Assembly: GCA_963726405.1 (NCBI GenBank)
Contig: CAVSCF010000015.1
Span: 106,813 to 170,812, forward strand
Reading direction: 5' to 3'
Source of the DNA: JAOUJD01 sp963726405
Lineage (GTDB): Bacteria; Pseudomonadota; Gammaproteobacteria; Burkholderiales; Burkholderiaceae_F
DNA length: 64,000 nucleotides
A program made the translations under genes and the position numbers. This document shows, piece after piece, positions 19,619 through 27,796 of this stretch. The notes under the pieces were generated by a model. It ran no database searches and was not told where the DNA came from. It worked only from the letters and a program-made list of their open reading frames with translations. The number at the start of each line of letters is the position of its first letter. Position 1 is the first letter of the stretch.

Positions 19619-20160
19619 GGATAGACCTCGGCGTCAGCGAGCAGGGGAGCTGCCGCGTCCTTCGCGGCAAGCATCGGCGAATCGCTCAACTCCCAGTCGA
19701 TGCCAATCTGCGGATCGTCCCAGCGAACGATGCGCTCGTGCTCCGCGAACCAATAGTCCGTGGTCTTGTACAGGAAGGTGGCAGCCTCGCTCTTGACAAG
19801 AAATCCGTGCCCGAATCCCGGCGGCACCCACAACTGCCTCTGATTCTCGCCGCTCAACTCCACCGCTACCCAGCGGCCGAAGCGCGGCGACGAGCGGCGC
19901 AGGTCGACCGCCACGTCTAGAACAGTTCCCTCCACGGCACGCACCAACTTTCCCTGCGGCCGGACGACCTGATAGTGGATGCCACGCAGGACGCCTTCAA
20001 GCGAACGGGACTGGTTGTCCTGCACAAACTCGACGCTCAGGCCGGTGACCTCGGCAAACGCCCGCGCATTCCAACTCTCGAAAGAATAACCGCGCTCATC
20101 GGAGAAGACGCGCGGCTCGAGGACCAGGACTTCAGGCAATGCCGTCGGGACGACTTTCAC
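19615..20160 (-). CDS. rmlC: dTDP-4-dehydrorhamnose 3,5-epimerase
   Basis: Cupin-fold epimerase of 181 residues, intact. Hallmarks are FSDERGYSFESWNARAF, FVQDNQSRSLEGVLRGIHYQ (catalytic His in GIHYQ), QGKLVRAVEGTVLDVAVDLR, GRWVAVELSGENQRQLWVPP, GFGHGFLVKSEAATFLYKTT and DYWFAEHERIVRWDDPQIGI. The frame is open to a TTG at 20253, but family length and the usual beginning favour GTG 20160. The extra 31 residues upstream do not look like RmlC. It lies between rmlB (71 bases away) and rmlD (overlap). It is one of the few genes of the locus without a frameshift. Confidence 0.92.
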   Translation of the reverse strand: MKVVPTALPEVLVLEPRVFSDERGYSFESWNARAFAEVTGLSVEFVQDNQSRSLEGVLRGIHYQVVRPQGKLVRAVEGTVLDVAVDLRRSSPRFGRWVAVELSGENQRQLWVPPGFGHGFLVKSEAATFLYKTTDYWFAEHERIVRWDDPQIGIDWELSDSPMLAAKDAAAPLLADAEVYP

Positions 20161-20230
20161 CTGGACTTTGCCTCGCCGGCGCTCGCGAACGATACGTTCA
20201 AACTGGGGGTCCCGAGTCCTGGCAAGCGCG

Positions 20231-21312
20231 TCATGGATGAAGACCCGATCCAATCGTCGCTCCGTACTGCCTCTTGATCCACTGACGGTAGGCGCCGCTC
20301 TTTACGTTGCCGACCCACGCCGGATTGTCCAGATACCACTGGACTGTCTGTCGAAGTCCGGACTCGAAAGTCACCGACGGTCGCCAGTCGATCTCCATTT
20401 CGATCTTCGACGAGTCGATGGCATAGCGCCGGTCGTGGCCAGGACGGTCCTTCACGAACGTGATCTGGTCGGCATAGCGGCCGCTGCCCTTCGGACGCAG
20501 TTCGTCGAGGATCCCGCAGACAATCGTGACCACTTCGATGTTCTTCTTTTCGCTCCTGCCGCCCACGTTATAGACCTCGCCCAGCCGCCCCCGCTTCAGT
20601 ACGTCGCGGATCGCCGCGCAGTGGTCGTGCACGAACAACCAGTCGCGAACGTTCTGCCCGTCGCCATAGATGGGCAGCGGCTGCCCCTCGAGTGCCTTAA
20701 GGATCACCAGCGGGATCAGTTTCTCCGGGAACTGGTAGGGTCCATAGTTGTTTGAACAGTTCGTTGTCAGCGTCGGCAGGCCATAGGTGCGAAACCAGGC
20801 GCGCACGAGATGATCGCTGCCCGCCTTGCTTGCCGAATATGGACTGTTCGGCGCATAGGGTGTCGTCTCGGAAAACGCCGGGTCATCGGCCCCGAGTGAC
20901 CCGTAGACCTCGTCCGTCGATACATGAAGGAAGCGGAACGCGTCCCGCTCCGCTCCGGTCAAGCTCGCGTAGTGCACGCGGGCCTCCTGCAGCAGGGCGA
21001 ACGTTCCCTGGATGTTGGTCTCGTATAAAGTCGACCGGCCGATGGATGCTGCGGTCGACGTGGCTTTCGGCCGCGAAGTGCACCACCGCATGCGGCCGAA
21101 GTTGAACGAACAGTTCGCGCACGAGCGAAGCGTCGCAGATATCCCCGCGCACGAAGACGAGCCGCTCGTCTCCCTTCAGGGAAGCTAGATTCTCGAGGTT
21201 GCCGGCGTAGGTCAGCTTGTCGAGGATTGACGACCGCTTCACCCTCATGTCGAAGCCACTCGAGAACGAAGTTGCACCCGATGAAGCCTGCACCGCCCGT
21301 CACGAGGATCAC
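20231..21312 (-). CDS. rmlB: dTDP-glucose 4,6-dehydratase (frameshifted near the N-terminus)
   Basis: SDR enzyme of about 360 residues, first committed step after dTDP-glucose. ATG 21312 gives MILVTGGAGFIGCNFVLEWL; another frame continues DKLTYAGNLENLASLKGDER, FVRGDICD, VVHFAAESHVDRSIHRPVDF. From about 21070 a third frame is open to the end, with ETNIQGTFALLQEARVHY, FLHVSTDEVYGSLG, the YxxxK in NSPYSASKAGSDHLVRAW, TNCSNNYGPYQFPEKLIPL and VKDRPGHDRRYAIDSSKI. No rmlA was found between or beside the rml genes, so dTDP-glucose synthesis must be encoded elsewhere if the pathway is complete. Confidence 0.92.
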
Positions 21313-21349
21313 GAATACAACTCTTGCCTGATTGTTACAGCGCCCGATT

Positions 21350-22261
21350 CTAAGGCACCACTAACGACCTCCTGCCCGCCTCCCCCGGACTGGAAGTCCA
21401 CAGGAGCGTTCGAGTAAACCGCGCTAGATCCGGATACCCGCCCTTCCTCCCGTAGTGCACCGTCGCATCCAGAAACCCCTGCTTCGACCCGCAGTCGAAC
21501 CGTCGCCCCTCGTACCGGTATGCATACGTCGATCCTTCCGGCAACATCTGCGCGATCGCGTCGGTGAGTTGGATCTCGCCGCCGCTGCCGCGCGGAATCG
21601 TGCGCAGGTGATCGAATATGCCGGGCTCCAGCACGTAGCGGCCCAACACAGCGAGGGTGGACGGCGCGTCGGCCGGATCGGGCTTCTCCACGATGTGCGT
21701 GACGCGCGACGCGCGATCGTCGATCCGCTCGGCGCTGACGATGCCGTAGCGCGACGTGTCCTGGCGAGGCACGTCTTCGACAGCCAGCACGTTGCCGCCG
21801 CCTCGCGCGATCCGCGCCTGCATGAGTTGCCCCATGACGGGCCGCGGCGCGTCGATCAGGTCGTCGGCGAGGATCACGGCGAAGGGCTCGTCCCCCACCG
21901 CCGGCTCCGCGCACAGCACGGCGTGGCCGAGGCCCAGCGGCTCCGGCTGGCGGATGTAGATGAACACGTCCGTTTCCGGCGAGATGTCGCGGATGATGGC
22001 GAGCAGGTCATCCTTGCCCTTCGCGGCGAGTTCCGCCTCGAGTTCCGGCATGCGGTCGAAGTGGTCCTCGATGGACCGCTTGTGGCGCCCGGTGATGAAG
22101 ATCATCTGGCGGATACCGGCGGCCGCCGCTTCCTCGACCGCATACTGGATCAACGGCTTGTCGACGACCGGCAACATTTCCTTCGGCATCGCCTTGGTCG
22201 CCGGAAGGAAACGCGTACCGAGACCCGCGACCGGGAACACCGCCTTGCGAACCGGCTTCAT
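21350..22261 (-). CDS. galU: UTP-glucose-1-phosphate uridylyltransferase
   Basis: GalU, 303 residues, makes UDP-glucose for LPS and exopolysaccharide synthesis. It starts MKPVRKAVFPVAGLGTRFLP at ATG 22261; an open frame reaches 22300, but this start gives the family N-terminus. Other motifs are ATKAMPKEMLPVVDKPLIQY, EEAAAAGIRQMIFITGR, LGLGHAVLCAEPAVGDEPFA, VILADDLID, RYGIVSAERID, VEKPDPADAPSTLAVLGRYV, GGEIQLTDAIAQML and YEGRRFDCGSKQGFLDATVH. The frame is intact and marks the edge of the frameshift-rich region. The last 20 residues (TLLWTSSPGEAGRR) are unlike typical GalU ends, so the tail may be altered. It is divergent from apaH with 87 bases between. Confidence 0.95.
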   Translation of the reverse strand: MKPVRKAVFPVAGLGTRFLPATKAMPKEMLPVVDKPLIQYAVEEAAAAGIRQMIFITGRHKRSIEDHFDRMPELEAELAAKGKDDLLAIIRDISPETDVFIYIRQPEPLGLGHAVLCAEPAVGDEPFAVILADDLIDAPRPVMGQLMQARIARGGGNVLAVEDVPRQDTSRYGIVSAERIDDRASRVTHIVEKPDPADAPSTLAVLGRYVLEPGIFDHLRTIPRGSGGEIQLTDAIAQMLPEGSTYAYRYEGRRFDCGSKQGFLDATVHYGRKGGYPDLARFTRTLLWTSSPGEAGRRSLVVP

Positions 22262-22348
22262 GTCTGCACTTTCTTTCCTTGCGTGCGCCGATGCTAACAA
22301 AGCGCGTCGATCAGCAAGGCGGACGGGCGCAAAGGCTAGTATTTCGAC

Positions 22349-23167
22349 ATGAGCACGTACGCGATCGGCGACCTGCAGGGATGCCTCGCCAGTTTCGAAC
22401 GCCTGGTCGGGCAGTTGCCGGATGCCGACCGGTTCATCTTCGTTGGGGACCTCGTAAATCGGGGACCGCAGTCACTGGCGACGCTGCGCCGGGTGAAGTC
22501 GCTTGCCGAGGACGGCAAAGCCGCCGTCGTGCTGGGCAACCATGACCTGCACCTGCTCGCCGTCGCCGCGGGCATCCGGCCGGTGCACCGCAACGACACG
22601 ATCCAGGAAGTCCTCGACGCTGCCGACCGCGCCGCGCTGCTCGATTGGCTGCGCGGCCTGCCGCTCGCACATTTCGAACACGGGGTCCTCTTCGTCCACG
22701 CCGGCGTGCTGCCCGAGTGGGACGTCGACATGACGCTGCGGCTCTCCGAGGAAGTTCGCCATCGCCTCGCCGCGGACGATCACGAATCCTTCCTGCGCGA
22801 GATGTACGGCAACGAACCTGCCCGCTGGAGCGACGCGCTACAGGGCCACGATCGGCTGCGCTGCGTGGTGAACGCGCTTACCCGCGCGCGCATGCTCGCG
22901 CCCGACGGCACGATGAACCTGAAGCACAAGGACGCGAGCAGGAGCGCGCCGGCGGGATTGGTGCCGTGGTTCGATCATCCGCAACGCAGGACGCGCGGCA
23001 CGCCCATCGTCTTCGGTCATTGGTCCACCGAAGGTCTCGTGATGCGCGAGGATGCGATCGGCCTGGATACCGGCTGCGTGTGGGGCGGCCGACTCACCGC
23101 ACTGCGGCTCGAGGACCGCGCGCTGTTCCAGGTCGACTGCCCCCAGTCGCAGGCACCCGGCGACTGA
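22349..23167 (+). CDS. apaH: Symmetrical bis(5'-nucleosyl)-tetraphosphatase
   Basis: ApaH, 272 residues, hydrolyses Ap4A to two ADP and can act on Np4-capped RNA. It belongs to the metallophosphoesterase family, with motifs YAIGDLQGC (near the start), FVGDLVNRGPQSLATLR, VVLGNHDLHLLAVAAGIRP, LFVHAGVLPEWD and a late FGHWSTEGL. All metal-ligand motifs are present, though the first reads GDLQG as is usual for ApaH. It is a single-gene transcription unit, convergent with plsC: the two stop codons abut at 23165-23170. Confidence 0.96.
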   Translation: MSTYAIGDLQGCLASFERLVGQLPDADRFIFVGDLVNRGPQSLATLRRVKSLAEDGKAAVVLGNHDLHLLAVAAGIRPVHRNDTIQEVLDAADRAALLDWLRGLPLAHFEHGVLFVHAGVLPEWDVDMTLRLSEEVRHRLAADDHESFLREMYGNEPARWSDALQGHDRLRCVVNALTRARMLAPDGTMNLKHKDASRSAPAGLVPWFDHPQRRTRGTPIVFGHWSTEGLVMREDAIGLDTGCVWGGRLTALRLEDRALFQVDCPQSQAPGD

Positions 23168-23965
23168 TCAGGCCGGCGCCGTTTCCCGCTCTTCCTCGGT
23201 GATGCCGAGAGCTTCCGCGATCGCAGCCCGCGCGGCCCGCGCCACCGCGTGCCGGTTCTCGTGCAGCGTCACTTCGACGGTCGGCAGCACGGTGATGTGA
23301 ACGGTCAGGCCGCGCGCCGTGAGTATGCGCACCAGCGAACCCAGGATCGACATCTCGCCGACGAAGGCCGCGGCCTCGGATCGGGCGCCCGCCTGCGTGT
23401 ACCTCACCGCCAGCGGCCACACGGGGGCGCCGATCTCGACCGCCGGAGCCAGCAGGTTCGAGTGGAACCGCAGCAGCATGCCGCCGTCGGTCGTCGTGCC
23501 CTCGGGGAAGAGGGCGACGGTCTCGCCCGCCTTCAGATGGTCGCGCACGATGTGGTTCATCACCGCCACGGCGTGACGGCGGCCACGCTCGATGTACAGC
23601 GTGCCGGAGCGTGTCACCAGCGGGCCCAGCAGGGGCCACTCGCTGATCTCCGACTTGGCGACAAAGCGGCACGGGGTCACCGCGTTGATCGCGAACACGT
23701 CGATCCACGAGACGTGGTTGGACACCACCAGTCGCCCGAGACCGGTCGGCTCGATGCCTGTTCTTCGGACCTGAGGTGGAATCGGCTCGCCGTCGACCGC
23801 GATGCGCACTCCGCAGATCGAGACGAGCACCTGCGACCAACGGCGGTTGATACGGTTGCGCAGCGGCAGCCCGGCAAGCGGGAAGACGAAGAGCACGATC
23901 GCCAGGCCGGCGAGCACGTGCAGGACGAACAGCACCGCGCGCAGCGGTGCGAGCGCGAACCCCAC
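23168..23965 (-). CDS. plsC: 1-acyl-sn-glycerol-3-phosphate acyltransferase
   Basis: Membrane acyltransferase of 265 residues that forms phosphatidic acid from lysophosphatidic acid. Hydrophobic N-terminus (AVLFVLHVLAGLAIVLFVFP), then the catalytic NHxxxxD as SNHVSWIDVFAIN, FVAKSEISEWPLLGPLV, TLYIERGRR and the substrate motif FPEGTTTDGG. GTG 23965 overlaps the stop of the upstream dihydroorotase-like gene (TAGTG) and is taken as start. The same frame stays open far upstream, but that part is out of register with pyrC and is not coding. Translational coupling to pyrC is likely. Confidence 0.92.
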   Translation of the reverse strand: MGFALAPLRAVLFVLHVLAGLAIVLFVFPLAGLPLRNRINRRWSQVLVSICGVRIAVDGEPIPPQVRRTGIEPTGLGRLVVSNHVSWIDVFAINAVTPCRFVAKSEISEWPLLGPLVTRSGTLYIERGRRHAVAVMNHIVRDHLKAGETVALFPEGTTTDGGMLLRFHSNLLAPAVEIGAPVWPLAVRYTQAGARSEAAAFVGEMSILGSLVRILTARGLTVHITVLPTVEVTLHENRHAVARAARAAIAEALGITEEERETAPA

Positions 23966-25233
23966 TAGCCGCCGAGGCGGATGTCGCCGCCGACAAGGGT
24001 GTAACGGGCCCGACCCTGCAACTCGTAACCCGAGAACGGCGTGTTCTTGCCGGCGCTCTTCAGCACATCCGGAGTCACGCGCCACGGTGCCGCGGGGTCG
24101 AACACGACGACGTCGGCCTTCGCCCCCACGGTGAGTCGGCCGGTGTCCTCGCCGAGGATTTCCGCGGGACGGCTCGTCACCTTGGCCAGCGCCTTCACGA
24201 GCGGCACCTTGTTCTCGGTTGCCCACTTGAGCGTCAACGGCAGCAGCGTTTCGAGCGCGGTGGCGCCGGGTGTGGCTTCGCCGAACGGCAACTGCTTGTC
24301 GTCGTCGCCCACCGGCGCGTGGTCGGAGCAGATGACGTCGATGGTGCCGTCCGCGAGCCCGGCGACGATCGCATCGCGGTCGCGCGCGCTGCGCAGCGGC
24401 GGATCGAGGCGGAAGCGCGCATCGAAATAGCCGATGTCGACGTCGATCAGGTGCACGTGGTGGATGGCCACGTCGGCGGTGACCGGCAGGCCTTCCTGCT
24501 TGGCGCGCCGCACCAGCTCGATGCCGGCCTGTGACGACAGGCGGCAGATGTGCACGCGCGCGCCGGACGCCCGCTGCAGTTCGAAGATCGTCTGCAGGGC
24601 GACCGTTTCGGCGACGACCGGGATCGACGGCAGGCCGAGACGACCGGCGACCGGGCCTGCAGCGGCGACACCCGAACCCGCCAACGTGTCCTCGACCGGC
24701 CGCAGCCACAGAGGCAGGTCGAAGGTCTTCGCATAGCGCATCGCCTGCAGCAGCACGCTGTTGTCGTGCGGCAGGCTGCCGGTCTGCATGAATGCCACGC
24801 AGCCGGTTTCGTAGAGGGTCTTGATCTCGGCCAGCGCCTCGCCCTTCAGGCCGGTGGTGAGCGCACCGAGCGGATACGTCCGCGCGCCCTCCGAGGCCCG
24901 CGAGGTCTGCCGCAGCATGCGCACGAGACCCGGCTCGTCGAGCGGAGGGTCGGTGTCGGGCGGGCACACCACGCCGGTGACGCCACCGGCCAGCGCGGCC
25001 TGCATCTCGACCTTCAGCGCACCCTCGGAGCCCGGTTCCATCAGGCGGGCGCAGACGTCCACCAGCCCCGGCGCAACGATCAGGCCGCTGGCGTCGATCG
25101 TGCGGTCCGGCTGAAAGCCCGCGGGCCGCTCGCCGACGGCGGTCAGCCGGTTGTCGGTGATGCAGACATCCGCCACGCGGTCCAGGCCCGAGGCCGGGTC
25201 GATCACGCGCCCCTGGGTGATGACGATCTTCAT
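23965..25233 (-). CDS. pyrC: Dihydroorotase-like protein lacking metal ligands (PyrC'/PyrX type)
   Basis: Amidohydrolase-fold protein of 422 residues, class I dihydroorotase family: VITQGRVIDPASGLD, IVAPGLVDV, TGVVCPPDTDPPLDEPGLV, ALTTGLKGEALAEI, VCSDHAP-like ICSDHAPVGDDDKQLPFGE and GRLTVGAKADVVVFDP. Active enzymes have a DxHxHLRxPG metal site. Here the residues read DVCARLMEPG (60-68), with Cys61, Arg63 and Met65 in place of His, His and Arg; SDHAPH is also changed to SDHAPV. In Pseudomonas a similar inactive PyrC' is a structural partner of aspartate transcarbamoylase. The start overlaps the pyrB stop (ATGA), supporting such a complex. A catalytically active dihydroorotase would have to be encoded elsewhere. 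Confidence 0.88.
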   Translation of the reverse strand: MKIVITQGRVIDPASGLDRVADVCITDNRLTAVGERPAGFQPDRTIDASGLIVAPGLVDVCARLMEPGSEGALKVEMQAALAGGVTGVVCPPDTDPPLDEPGLVRMLRQTSRASEGARTYPLGALTTGLKGEALAEIKTLYETGCVAFMQTGSLPHDNSVLLQAMRYAKTFDLPLWLRPVEDTLAGSGVAAAGPVAGRLGLPSIPVVAETVALQTIFELQRASGARVHICRLSSQAGIELVRRAKQEGLPVTADVAIHHVHLIDVDIGYFDARFRLDPPLRSARDRDAIVAGLADGTIDVICSDHAPVGDDDKQLPFGEATPGATALETLLPLTLKWATENKVPLVKALAKVTSRPAEILGEDTGRLTVGAKADVVVFDPAAPWRVTPDVLKSAGKNTPFSGYELQGRARYTLVGGDIRLGG

Positions 25234-26195
25234 TGCATCCTCGACGAAGAAGCGGCGATGGACAGCGCGGCCATGCGCACCGCGATGCCGAAGGTCACCT
25301 GCGGCAGGATCACGGCCGAGGCGCCGTCGGCCACGCGCGAATCGATCTCGACGCCGCGGTTCATCGGCCCCGGATGCATCACGATCGCGTCCGGCTTGGC
25401 CAGCGCCAGCTTCTCCGGCGTCAGTCCGTAGTACGCGAAGTACTCCTGCGCGGAGGGCAGCAGCGCGCCCTTCATGCGCTCGTTCTGCAGGCGCAGCATG
25501 ATGATCACGTCCGCGCCCCTGATGCCCTCGTCGAGCTTGGTGAAGACGCGCACGCCCATCTCTTCCAGCCCCGCCGGCAGCAGCGTGAGCGGGCCGACCG
25601 CGCGCACCTCCGGAACGCCGAGAGTGGTCAGCGCGTGGATGTCGGAGCGCGCCACCCGCGAGTGCAGGATGTCGCCCACGATCGCAACGGTCAGGTTGGT
25701 GAACTCCTTCTTGTAGTGGCGGATGGTGTACATGTCGAGCAACCCCTGCGTCGGGTGCGCGTGGCGCCCGTCGCCGGCGTTGATCACGTGGATGTGCGGC
25801 TTCACGTGCTGCGCGATCAGGTACGGCGCGCCGCTGGTCGCGTGCCGCACCACGAACATGTCCGCCTGCATCGCGGAGAGGTTGTCGATGGTGTCGAGCA
25901 GCGATTCGCCTTTCGCGGAACTCGACCGCATGATGTCGAGGTTGAACACGTCGGCGCTCAGGCGCCGCGCGGCGATCTCGAAGGTCGTTCTCGTCCGCGT
26001 GCTGTTCTCGAAGAACAGGTTGAACACGCTCTTGCCGCGCAGCAACGGCACGCTCTTCACCTCGCGCTCCGCGACGTTGATGAAGCTGTCGGCCGTCGAC
26101 AGGATGCGCTCGATGACGGCCTTCGGCAGGCCCTCGGTCGACAGCAGATGATGCAGCTCCCCGTTCGAGTTGAGCTGCGGGTTCCTCGTTCCCAT
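25230..26195 (-). CDS. pyrB: Aspartate carbamoyltransferase catalytic subunit
   Basis: PyrB, 321 residues, condenses carbamoyl phosphate with aspartate. Motifs: FFENSTRTRTTFEIAARRLS (carbamoyl-phosphate site), SSSAKGESLLDTIDNLSAMQ, FVVRHATSGAPYLIA, INAGDGRHAHPTQGLLDMYT, VAIVGDILHSRVARSDIHAL, IIMLRLQNERM and MHPGPMNRGVEI. The N-terminus is extended relative to the E. coli protein, as in the class that pairs with PyrC'. The gene lies between pyrR and the dihydroorotase-like gene and overlaps the latter by four bases. Around the start there is a short run of GGGAACG-like units (about 26180-26222). Confidence 0.96.
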   Translation of the reverse strand: MGTRNPQLNSNGELHHLLSTEGLPKAVIERILSTADSFINVAEREVKSVPLLRGKSVFNLFFENSTRTRTTFEIAARRLSADVFNLDIMRSSSAKGESLLDTIDNLSAMQADMFVVRHATSGAPYLIAQHVKPHIHVINAGDGRHAHPTQGLLDMYTIRHYKKEFTNLTVAIVGDILHSRVARSDIHALTTLGVPEVRAVGPLTLLPAGLEEMGVRVFTKLDEGIRGADVIIMLRLQNERMKGALLPSAQEYFAYYGLTPEKLALAKPDAIVMHPGPMNRGVEIDSRVADGASAVILPQVTFGIAVRMAALSIAASSSRMQ

Positions 26196-26223
26196 TCGCG
26201 TTCCCCGTTCCCGATTCCTGTTC

Positions 26224-26727
26224 TCAGTCCCCGCGCTTTTCCATCGTGAGGTGCAGCTGCGCGTCGTCGTCGCGGACCAGCACCACGGCGACGTCGTGCG
26301 GCAATTCGATCGTCGCGCCGACGATGCTCGCCGCGATCGGCAGTTCGCGCCCGCCGCGGTCGATCAGCACGGCGAGGTCGACCTTCGCCGGCCTGCCGTA
26401 GTCGAAGATTTCGTTCATCGCCGCGCGCACCGTGCGCCCGGTGTTGAGCACGTCGTCGACCAGCAGGATGTGGCTGCCGGAGACGTCGAACGCGATCTGC
26501 GACGGCCGCACCGCGGGCTTCAGGCCCGACTGGTCGAAGTCGTCGCGATAGAAGGAGACGTCGAGGATGCCGACCGGATCCTCCACGTTCAGGTCGCGCT
26601 TCAGCCGCTCCGCGAGCCAGACACCGCCGGTGTGCACGCCGACCAGCTTCAGCTTCTCGCCCACGAACATTTCCCGGGCGCGCAGTGCCAGGTGTCGATA
26701 GATCGCTTCGGCGTCCAGTTCAAGCAT
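26224..26727 (-). CDS. pyrR: PyrR bifunctional pyrimidine regulator / uracil phosphoribosyltransferase
   Basis: Phosphoribosyltransferase-fold protein of 167 residues. It shows VGVHTGGVWLAERLKRDL, ILDVSFYRDDFDQ and the PRPP loop LLVDDVLNTGRTVRAAMNEI, followed by DYGRPAKVDLAVLIDRGGRE and LPIAASIVGATIEL, all typical of PyrR. In Gram-positives PyrR is an RNA-binding attenuator; in proteobacteria its regulatory role is less clear. It is the first pyr gene of the cluster and its start overlaps the ruvX stop by eight bases. No attenuator hairpin was recognised in the 28 bases between pyrR and pyrB. Confidence 0.94.
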   Translation of the reverse strand: MLELDAEAIYRHLALRAREMFVGEKLKLVGVHTGGVWLAERLKRDLNVEDPVGILDVSFYRDDFDQSGLKPAVRPSQIAFDVSGSHILLVDDVLNTGRTVRAAMNEIFDYGRPAKVDLAVLIDRGGRELPIAASIVGATIELPHDVAVVLVRDDDAQLHLTMEKRGD

Positions 26728-27115
26728 CTCGGTCGCCCTCCTCGTCGAACCACTGTTGCAGGATCAAGGCGGCGGCCGCGGCGTCGATGTCCTCCGCCCG
26801 TTCGCTGACCGCCGATGTGTACCGCTCATCCACGCGCGCGACCGGCCGCCGGAACCGGCCTTCCAGTTGCCGGGCAAAACGCTCGCAGCGGGCCGTCATT
26901 TCGTGAGGCGTTCCGTCCGGATGGCGCGGGATGCCGACCACCAGTTGCGCCGGTTCCCATTCACCGACCAGCGCGGCGACCGCATCCCACCGCGCCGCGA
27001 CCACCTCGGCATTGACGGTGGTCAACGGCCGCGCTTCGCGCGTCACGCTGTTGCCGATCGCGACGCCGATGCGACGCGCACCGAAGTCGAAGCCGAGCAC
27101 GACGCTGTCGGTCAT
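26720..27115 (-). CDS. ruvX: Putative pre-16S rRNA nuclease / Holliday junction resolvase YqgF
   Basis: RNase H-fold protein of 131 residues. VLGFDFGARRIGVAIGNSVT carries the first catalytic Asp, followed by LVVGIPRHPDGTPHEMTARC, RPVARVDERYTSAVSER and the last acidic motif in EDIDAAAAALILQQWFDEEG. The family is implicated in 16S rRNA 5' processing. The open frame extends to 27178, but the ATG at 27115 gives the usual MTDSVVLGFDFG beginning and avoids a long overlap with yqgE. Upstream of this ATG is a pyrimidine-rich stretch without a Shine-Dalgarno site. The yqgE-ruvX-pyrR-pyrB order is common in betaproteobacteria and gammaproteobacteria. Confidence 0.93.
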   Translation of the reverse strand: MTDSVVLGFDFGARRIGVAIGNSVTREARPLTTVNAEVVAARWDAVAALVGEWEPAQLVVGIPRHPDGTPHEMTARCERFARQLEGRFRRPVARVDERYTSAVSERAEDIDAAAAALILQQWFDEEGDRDA

Positions 27116-27170
27116 CGGGGAAAGAAAGGAAACGAGGAAAGGAGCGGGAGAGGTTGCGCGACCATGGAGG

Positions 27171-27737
27171 TCACGCATGGCCGGCCTGTCCCGACAGCTG
27201 CAGCGTGTCGAACCCGAGCAGCTTCAGTGCGGCGTTGTACTTCTCGTCGGCGGGCGTGTCGAAGATGATGTCCGACTGCGCATTCACCGTGAGCCAGGCA
27301 TTCTGGGCGATCTCGCTCTCGAGTTGCCCGGCGCCCCAGCCCGAATAGCCGAGCGTCACCAGCATCTTGTCCGGGCCGGAGCCCTCGGCGACCGCCTCGA
27401 GCACGTCCCTGGAGGTGGTCAGCGACACCTCGGGCGTGATCGGCAAGGTGGAGCTGTACGCCTTCGCGGGTCCGTGCAGCACGAAGCCACGCTCGGTCTG
27501 GACCGGTCCGCCGAAATACACGGGCGAACTCTTCCAGGGCGCGATCTCGAGCTTGAGGTCGATGCGGTCGAACAGGGTCTCGAGGGTCAGTTCGGTCGGC
27601 CGGTTGATGACGAGGCCGAGCGCGCCACGCTCGCTGTGATCGCAGATGTAGACGACGGACCCGGAAAAATTCGGGTCGACCATGGCAGGCATGGCGATCA
27701 GGAACTGATGTTTCAGGTCCATTGGATCGCTCGGCAT
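27171..27737 (-). CDS. yqgE: YqgE/AlgH family protein
   Basis: UPF0301 protein of about 188 residues (PF02622), function uncertain; AlgH in Pseudomonas influences alginate production. The start MPSDPMDLKHQFLIAMPAMV, then GSVVYICDHSERGALGLVIN, RPTELTLETLFDRI, VYFGGPVQTERGFVLH, VSLTTSRDVLEAVAEGSGPD, LGYSGWGAGQLESEIAQNAW and FDTPADEKYNAALKLLGFD are family hallmarks. ATG 27737 is used; 27722 (MDLKHQF) is an equal alternative. An in-frame extension to 27881 overlaps the divergent photolyase gene and is rejected. Confidence 0.93.
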   Translation of the reverse strand: MPSDPMDLKHQFLIAMPAMVDPNFSGSVVYICDHSERGALGLVINRPTELTLETLFDRIDLKLEIAPWKSSPVYFGGPVQTERGFVLHGPAKAYSSTLPITPEVSLTTSRDVLEAVAEGSGPDKMLVTLGYSGWGAGQLESEIAQNAWLTVNAQSDIIFDTPADEKYNAALKLLGFDTLQLSGQAGHA

Positions 27738-27796
27738 GGCCGCGATTGTAAACTCCCCGGCACTCCCATCGTCCCTCCCCGTGGCCCGACTTTTCG

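Noticed and set aside
20161..20253. N-terminal extension of RmlC from a TTG start
   Set aside because: The added 31 residues do not resemble RmlC and would overlap rmlB; family length fits GTG 20160.
373..21312. Programmed ribosomal frameshifting as explanation for split genes
   Set aside because: Shifts are numerous, in both directions, at unrelated sequences, and in many unrelated genes; sequence error explains them better.
26180..26222. GGGAACG-like short repeats around the pyrB start, possibly a regulatory repeat
   Set aside because: Units are imperfect, only three or four copies, and serve as the pyrB ribosome-binding region; no known element matches.
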